This document shows positions 41,101-50,100 of a stretch of DNA of 64,000 nt, piece after piece. How positions within the stretch are numbered: position 1 is the first letter of the stretch; each line of letters begins with the position of its first letter. The notes below the pieces were generated by a model. That model was not told the DNA's origin. It saw only the letters and a list, made by a program, of their open reading frames with translations, and made no database searches. The position numbers and the translations under genes were made by a program. Source of the stretch: Gorsachius magnificus (taxonomy: Eukaryota > Chordata > Aves > Pelecaniformes > Ardeidae); contig CM067083.1 of NCBI GenBank assembly GCA_034008185.1, positions 119,248,837 to 119,312,836 of the forward strand, read 5' to 3'.

Positions 41101-44100
41101 TTGTGACCACCTCTGCACAAAGGTTAAAGCAAGATAAAACATTGCCACATCTACGTCCCATCACAACTCTTGCCTAAGACACAAAATTAAATGCTGATGA
41201 GATTTGCTGAATCAGGGCTGAAAATATGAACCTCAAAGTCTCAAAGATTAAAAGAGGTTTGAAGATTGCATTTTATCAAAAATTCACATGTTAACTAACA
41301 TTTTTAACTAAAACCACATCTTGCTTTCTGCTGCTGTTTTACAAGCAGAGAGAGGTGACAGGGCACCTGCCCATCATCATCATCCATTTCTAACAGTTTG
41401 AAAGCTTATTACAGTAAGTCCAAAGCTAATAAACTCATGTACATACACCAAAATAGTATTTTTAGGAAGTGAAAAGTACTTGTTTAAGCTTGTTAAGCCC
41501 AGCATTTACCACATCTAACTTTGAGATCAGTTCATTATAACTGATAGAACTCAGCGTTCAAGGAAGACACACATTCAAAAATAAATTTAATACTGAAAAC
41601 ACTACTGTAGAGGAGAGCTAAATTCCCCCCTCCAAAAAGATGACCCATCAAAAAAAAAAATATTCACAAGTGGTGTAAACATGAGGAGATGACAGGTCAG
41701 ATGAGCTAGCCTCACACAAATTTAAGTTTCAAGTTCACAAGTAGATTACTTCATTCAACCTCATAAAAAAAAATCCCCACGAACAGATTTAATATTAACT
41801 GTGCTGGGTGTACACACACGTTGATTTATATGGCAAAGTACTAAAAATACAGCGCTGGAACACACGCCCAGAGCCTCCCAGGATATAACAAACATTACAT
41901 ATTACGTTACCTGGATAACTGACCTTTCTGGTATTATTACGTATGCTAATTCCAGAGTACATATTAGTGGCTGCAATTTAGACTTCTTTCTACAGAAAAA
42001 GGTATAAACTTACTTTTAAGTTTTCTGCACACGTCCAGTCAATTACTGAAGACCAAGATGCTGGCGATGCTTTGTGGGGTTTGCTTAATAAGGGTTAGAA
42101 ATGGCATCTGATGCAACACACCTTTGTTTGCAAACTTCCAGCCAGAGAATGGTTACCTTTCTCTGGTGCTCAGAAAGGTTATAAATTTATGCACAAATCA
42201 AGTGTAAAAAATAAATAAGGAAGTGCAAAAGAGCAGCCTGTTTCATGTGATTAAAGGCATAACTACTTGTGTATACCTTTGTCCCTTCCAGACTGGCTTG
42301 TGCAGCAAACCATCACACCCCAGCTGGGCAGCACTGTGAGTATCCAGGAGCAAGAGGCCCATGTACAATCAAGAAACTTGGAGAGCTCAAATCAGAGAGG
42401 ATAATTAGCATATTAAGCAGGATTCACACGAGTCATTAAATCACGTTTATCCTGCCATCTGTCGGAGCAGTACCTTAAGTTTCCTTCCATACCAGTACTG
42501 CCACTGAGGCAAAATTTAGGAGCTCTTTCCATTTCTCCCATGCTCTTGGCAACACAATATTTTAAAATACTAAATATATTTTAAAATACTAAATATTAAA
42601 AGAAGCAACATTGTTTTCTTCATTCCCTGTTCACATTCATCCACAAAATACTCCATGATGCTACACGTTCTTACTCACACAGTGAAACAACAGTTTTCAA
42701 GCGCAAGCTGAAAACTCCTTGACAGGTGATTTTTTTTATTTTTTTTTTTTTTTTTAAACATTTCAAAACATGGGTTATCATCTAGAACAGGGAAAGGGCC
42801 ACACCATTTCACCGAATTTTCTGCACTTATATAGTTAACTTTTGAGGAAAGCGTTTGTGGCATTTCAGATCTCATAGTCCATCAAGATAAATAACTCACG
42901 TAGCCACCTAACTTTCCCATGCCATATCTTTACAATCAACATACCTGTACTGCCGTGGAACATGAAATAATTCACACATCCCCAACCAACACCGATACAG
43001 CAATAAAATCCCAGTACAGACACCATGATGATACAAAAAGACAGCCTGGCCCACAGGTGCCCACAAGTGGCTGTGCTGGCATAGCTGTGTCAGCAGCTCT
43101 GTGGTCCAAAGCCTCAGACCATCTGCAAACCCACACCAACGTCAAGACTCTGCTTGTCCCCTTCTTCATGCCCAATACTCTTAGTTTACAGAGAGAACTC
43201 ACAGGGTCAGGGCCCAATGGGTATAAACCCAAATAGTCAATCCAGTGATCCGATTGCTAAAGTCATGGGAATAAGAATAACCCATGATGAGCCCTGAATC
43301 CCAGCAAAAATTCTTACATATGAATATATGCCTAGATCAGTGCCGCTGGCTGTATCTGCCAATGTTTCCAGCTGTCTGGGTTTCTTTTAATATCACTTTT
43401 AGAAACAATTGTTCCCCCATCATAAGCAAGGCTCACCCAAGCCATTTATCCTGATGTTCCGGTTGGAAGAAACCTGTTTCCTTGTTTATTCAGGCTAAAA
43501 CAGCTGGCTAGTAGAGACCCGTGTCTCACCCCACAAGCACAGCAATCGTTATCTCTATTCTCACAAATCCCAGACACATGCCGATAGACGGAATTAGTAG
43601 GAGCAGCTCAGGCAAACCCACATGGCACCCCCTGATAACACACTCTCCAGGGGAACAATTTTCTCCAAAAGCCAGAAGAAAAATCAGCAGGACCGCAGTA
43701 TCAGCAGCGGGTCTTAAAGCACCAGCCTGAACTCCCAGCTTTACTCCTTGCCAGAGACAAAGAGCCAGCTTACACCCATAGCTTCTCTTACATAGTCAGC
43801 ACTGAAACCAAAATTACTTAATATGGCTTTCCATCTTGCATGTTATCTCTGTTTCCGAAAAACGAGAACTGCCAGCTTCAAAGCAAGCATCGCCTTCTTA
43901 CTGGCAGGGCTGCCTGCCTCTCCCTGGGAAGCTAATGACACCTCCAGGCTCCTCAGTCTCACCTCCCTACACAACCCTCTGCGATGACAGTTCCCTCAAA
44001 ACAACAAGAAAGCAAAGGAAAAAGCTGTATAAAATGAAATACATTTGATGGATCGGATTGGTAAATTACTGCATATCTAATTTTCTCCAAGCCTTACCTG

Positions 44101-47100
44101 GATGCAAGGAATTCAGAGAGAACACCTAGCAGAGGAGCAAACCCCAAAATTCCAGAAATAGATGTGTGTTTTATTCCATTCTATAAAGACATCCTAATTC
44201 CTTCAAATTAGATGCACGTGGCTTGTGCTATGCATATTGTTTAAAAGCTTACAGTAACTAATGTGTTTAATTAATGTTACTATACTATTTAATCGTGCCT
44301 AGGTTAGAATTAAGAAAGATGCAGGATAGAGTGACACTGTCTCACCCACGATCCCTCCCAACTCCATGATCCCAGTTTAAAGTTCTGGGTGAGGTCAATT
44401 TTCTGTTTTTGAAAAGGAATTACAGCAGATGCTATGCTTGAAGGAGTTTTCAACCAGAACTTCTCTCACCAGTTCACAGCACACACGGTGCTTAACAGCA
44501 TCCCACCAGCGAGAACGTAGGAAGGAGGCAGCACAAAGACACAGCCTTAAGAAGGTGGGTCAGCTGTGCTAACACTCTAGAATTTTGGTCTAGGGTGGCT
44601 TTTTTAAGGGAAGGAAAGGTGCTTGGGTTTTGTTTTGCTTACACAAACACATAGGCCAGGAAGTTGAACAAGAAAGTACCGCCTGAATACCAATCAACCT
44701 TTTTAAAAGAAATTCTTCATGCAAGCACCATAGCCATTTGCAGTTCCTGAGTGTCTCTGCACACTACAGAAGGGTAGATAAGCTAAACCAAACCCAAGTA
44801 ATTTTATTACACAAACAACTGCAAACCCAAGAATTTACAAAAATTAAACAAAAATCTAAAAAAATACATTGCAATCACAACTTCTAAATTTGTGCTGCTG
44901 TTCCCGTTCATTACCCTGAAACGCAAACGTTAGTAACAATATTTGATGTTGAGAACATATGGAAAATAAAGCAAGCTTACCTCTTGCAAGGCCATATTTG
45001 CTCAGACACACCCAGCGTTTCAGGTTTTTTTTTTTTTTTTATTCAGGGGGGAGGAAGAAAAGTGTCACAGCGAACAAAGTTCACGTGTTAACCTGAAAAG
45101 GATCCAGGCTCGGCGCTAAGCTGAGCGGGAGCAGCGGCACACACCTGCACAGGCAAAAAGTTTTCTCCAAACCAGCTCTATCGCGGACACGTCCTCTGGC
45201 GAGCGGGCAGCTGAGGTGATGCATATCCCAAACAGGCTTGTAGAAGTGTCCAGCTTGCTCACCAGAATGCCCCCGAAGCCTACCGGCAAACTTTTCTACG
45301 TTAACTGATGAAAGCTACTAATTAACCCATCTGCCGCTCCTCCCTCGTTCGAGTTACTGCCTTGAGCTTATGATCGAACTGGTTTTACTACTGTGAAAAG
45401 CTGTATTACTCACAATATAGCTGGTTACAAAACTAAGATAGCAATAAATTAAATAAACCAAGGAACTTAAGTTCTTAAAAATCTTCTCAGCTACGTACAG
45501 AGAAAAACCTTCAAAAATAAGCAGAAGGATGAACACTGAATCATCACTTGCAGCTTATCAACACAACAGTTGGCTGGAGAGTGAATAGAGCTACTCTTAA
45601 TTAATAAATAAATGACAAAAATACAAACAGACAAAAAAAGCCAACCCAAAACCAGAAAGCCTTCCACACACCTTAACATCTCCAAAACCCTCACACATTC
45701 AAACTAACAGCACTATGGCACTGCTCTAACCCCTACTCGAGATGAAGCTCTGTGTGCACATTTAGCACTGTGATGAATTTTAAAAAGGAAAAGCCACTCT
45801 CAAAGAAAACAATAAAAGGTTTCCACTTCTAATTCCTTTCGGGAATTTATGAAGTTGTTTATTTTAAATTGCCCACAGAGGAAGAGGGAGAAAAATGGAA
45901 ACAACAATGTCAGGAACAAGAACTTTAATTCAAATTTTTCATCCCCACTAAAAGCTTATATACACACAGTTCCAACAGGAATTTCAAATCAGGTTTTGTT
46001 AATAAAATTGAAAATTTATGCACTCCAAAACCCAGCACTGCAATACAGGCAGAAAATCTTTAAAAAGGCCTACTACCAAAAAGTGAATTCAAGGAAATTG
46101 GCTTCACAAGTGGGCAGTGTAATTGCTTGTAGCTTGGTGGTTTTGTTTTGGTTTTTTTACCTACTTGTTTTCAACTACAGTCACCACAAGCTCCTCCACC
46201 ACCCCTGAGCTCTGGTTTCAGGACTGCTTTAGACATCCCACCTCCCAACTTCCCTCCTCACCTTTACAGTACCTCCTGCCCTTCATCCAACGCAGTGACA
46301 CTAGTATCTGAGGATGTTTTGGAGCCTTTATGGGGTTCCCCTTAACTGAGTCTACCTGTTCTCTTTCATTTAATGCAAAACAACGCAAGTGGAAGTCAGC
46401 ACCAAGAACTGCACCTTTTGGGACAGACAGTCTCAGACTGCTGGTTAACCCATCAAGTGATGAGCCCCCAGCCAGCATTAGAAACCAGGCGCCACCAAGC
46501 TCCAATCCTTCTTCAGGATCTCACCATCAATGGACAGAAAGTTTGGCCAGAAGCCAAAAAAAAAAAAACCAACCAAAAAGTTACTGGCAGATCTTATAAG
46601 GTACCAAGCATCAGCATCACATCAGTATCCACAAGAAGCTTCCACACATTCCCTTCTGCATGAGTATTTCAAAGTCATATAGTGCTTAGCTCGCCTACCT
46701 GTCTGTACAACAAATTAACCCATGTGAAAACACAATGTCAGCTTCCTTCGCTGCACTTCAGACAGCAGAGATCCAATCGCTACTACTGCATGAAACAAAC
46801 CTACTACCACGACATAAAACTATTTTGCAACATTTAGAAGACTTGAGAAAACAGGAAGACATAATCAAAAAGCTATTTCCTGCACGACTTTAACAACTCA
46901 AAACGAAGTTGAGAGCACTTGGTTGTACTTCAAACACAAAGATGCGTTTGTCAAAGCATGGAAAAGTTTAAGTATGACGAGTGGTGTAAAATGTCAGTAA
47001 ATCCTATGTATTAGCGGAGCCCAGAAGGAGGGAACAGAAGGGGACTGATCTGCTTCAGTGGTGACAATAGAGTCCGAATCTGGGGCATCCAGATGCATGC

Positions 47101-50100
47101 AGCCATAATCCTCCTGTTGACATTTTGGTTGTCCTTCAAACAGGCGAAAAGCAGCCGCATGCTGCCTGGCAGCCAAGGACAGTTTGCAGCTGCCACCAAG
47201 GCAACAAGCTCTTTTCCTGCCCTGGGACAGGAAGAGAGACAAACTAACAAAATGAGCAAAACCCAAACTGACTGGAATTAGCGCCTCCCCTCCCCCCAGT
47301 TCTCTTGCAGTTGTCTGATAAAAATCAAGGGCTTCTTTTAAAAGAACTCATTTACCTTCTCTAAAAACATGGAAGAAAATATGTCCATCTTCACCCACTT
47401 TAATCTGTCATATACATGTGATAGTTTTAAATATTTTATACATGAAGAGGTTAGGCAAATCTATTGGATAATGTGCACTTCTAGCTTCAAATGCTAATGC
47501 TTTTCAGATCAGCACAGATTATAGTTTACCATCCAAATTCTGCATGGAGAAGTTATATCCTGGCCTCAGTTCAATTCTTAACAAACCAGCATATATATCA
47601 CAAAAAGTCCTCAAATGTATCCAATGAGTTTATCCAAATTTATACAATGACTTCAGGCCAGATCCCCATCTAATGCACGAAGTTACACTCAGGAGAATAA
47701 GATGATCCTTTTAGGAAGGAATAAATATTCAAGTACAGTGCCAGAATTTTGCATCCAAACGTGTAAAACTTGGTGCAACCCTTGGTCCTGTCCACACTGA
47801 TTTGCTCTTTCTGGTCACATTTCTACTGATCTGACCTGGGAGATCCACCCCATGCACCCGAGGTTGCCCCAGCCCTCCCAGTCCAGTGTCCTTCCAGCCG
47901 TTCCCTCCTCACTGCATCATTCAGACCTTCAACCTCCTTCCCCTTTCGTGTGGGTCATGAGAAGTTAGCAATATTTGTCCCTCTCCAGCATCTTTCTTGT
48001 CATTACCCCTCCCAATCAACTTGCTACACTCCTCTACTGCCAGCCCTACACCCCCTTGAGCTGTAAGGAGGCTCCTGCTTAGAGCATCGAGATACCCCGT
48101 CCCACAGAAAGCTCAGAGGACACAGAGGCCACCAGCGCCTGGTGGTGGTGAGCTACTGGGCAAGGCAGCACATGAGTAAATCCATTTCTCAAGGGATTTT
48201 CCTTGTTCACAAGGCCGAAGTACAACCCTGCTTCAGATTGTTCCCACCTCCCTCCTGCAGCTCACCCACACCTTGCGGGTGTTAACACTGCACCAGGCCA
48301 AGCTGGAGCATTTCAGTTTAGTTGTTGAGGCTTGGTATTTGCAATGGTCCGGTCACAGTAGTATTTCATAGATCCTGCACCACCAACAACAAAAACTTGC
48401 AGCAGCAAGTGAGAACACTTGGGGGAGGGAGGCAGAAAAAAACCCACTTTTCTGCAAAAGCTTTCCCAGAAATAGTCTCTCAAACTATCACGACCTGTAA
48501 ATTAACTTTTAAGAAGAAACTATAATAAAACTGGCTATGAAGCAAACCATGACTTTCACTTCCCTAGCAATTAATGCTTTCTCATCCTCTCATCACTGCA
48601 CAACAGTCTTCCAACCTACACATACCATCTTAAAAGCTCCCAAGATCAACCTCCTAACCGCACCCAACTCCAGCACCGAGAAGGCAAGTTGTCATGAAAC
48701 CAGAGAGATAATTTTCTTCTACACAACTTCCTTTCCACTCCTCCAAATCCCTACGCCTTCTAGAAAACTGACTGTCCCCTATGATTCAGGATATCAGACC
48801 ATGCCACGCATATACTGAATAGCTGCGTAGTTAAAAATACCTGGAGCTGAGATGCATAAAGATTTTTCAGGATGAAAATAATTTAAAATGGAGCTTATAA
48901 AAGCCACAGCTGCAGAAGTGCAAGAAAACACCCAAGCAGTTTAGTTTTCAGCTAGAGACAAGCCACATCCAACCCTCCCTTGCTGTTCAGTAGAAAGACA
49001 GTCTTGATGACACAAGAACTAGAGAAGAACAGTGACGCTTTATTCCTATATGGTACTCGAGTCTAATTAAATACATCAACACAGTAATCATCAAAACACC
49101 ACTTACGGTAAAGTTAAGTTACTACTTACACAGGACTCAAATCCCAAAACAGATTTTGAACTAAACTACAAACAACTTAAAAATATTAGACAAATGAAAG
49201 GCATTCCTTCACATTTTTTCTTGGTAAAAGACCCTCTCCAAGAGCAGCTGAATTATTCCCATCAGTTCTTAAAAAGGTAGATACTTAAATCCCTCCACAG
49301 TAAATCAAAAACAAGTGATTTTGCTTTTCCAGTAAGTTGAAAGAAAAATTGTCAAATTTAATGTAAGCAAGTATAAAGAGGTGTTTATAGCACTGGACAA
49401 ATTTCCCCTTAGGTTTAATGATACAAAAATTACACAGGAAGATATATTAGATCATTCTATTTTGCAAAGAATTAATTTCACTTCAAAAAAGACAGGAATA
49501 TCTAAATTCTCTTTGATTAGACTTTACAGAAGTTACATTAAGGAATCCTTGGAAGTTACTAACACTGTTAGAAAGCATAAAGAAACAAGGCATAACACCT
49601 CCATAACACTCGGGTGCTTTAGATGAGAAAATATCTGCAGCTCAGCAGACTCTGAATTTCAGAAGTTACACGTGGAATAGCACACCTAGCTGCTTTGCAG
49701 ACTGCTTCATTGTAAGTAACTAATAAATAGGTGCATACTCGTAACGTAGAAAACTTGCAGAGAAAACATGAGAAACGCAGAAGGTGCAAAAAGAACTTCA
49801 ATTAAAATGAGGACACAAACAGAATAAATATAAAAGGTTAAATAAAAGGTATGAGAAGCAGTATTTCACAGCAGAAGACAATTACTGCAAGTCAGTCGCA
49901 CAGCACTGAGCGAGACAGAGTGCCCAGAGAAGAGGATCATATTTAGAAAGGTGATGACTAATCCAAAGACACAACAGCGCTGCAGCCCTGCGGAGCACTG
50001 ACCTCACACCCTTCCCATTTCAGGTATTTGCTGCTGACAAATGGGGAGCCCCATCACGAAACCAAACAAGCCGAAAGCCAACCGGACTTCATCGTTAACT

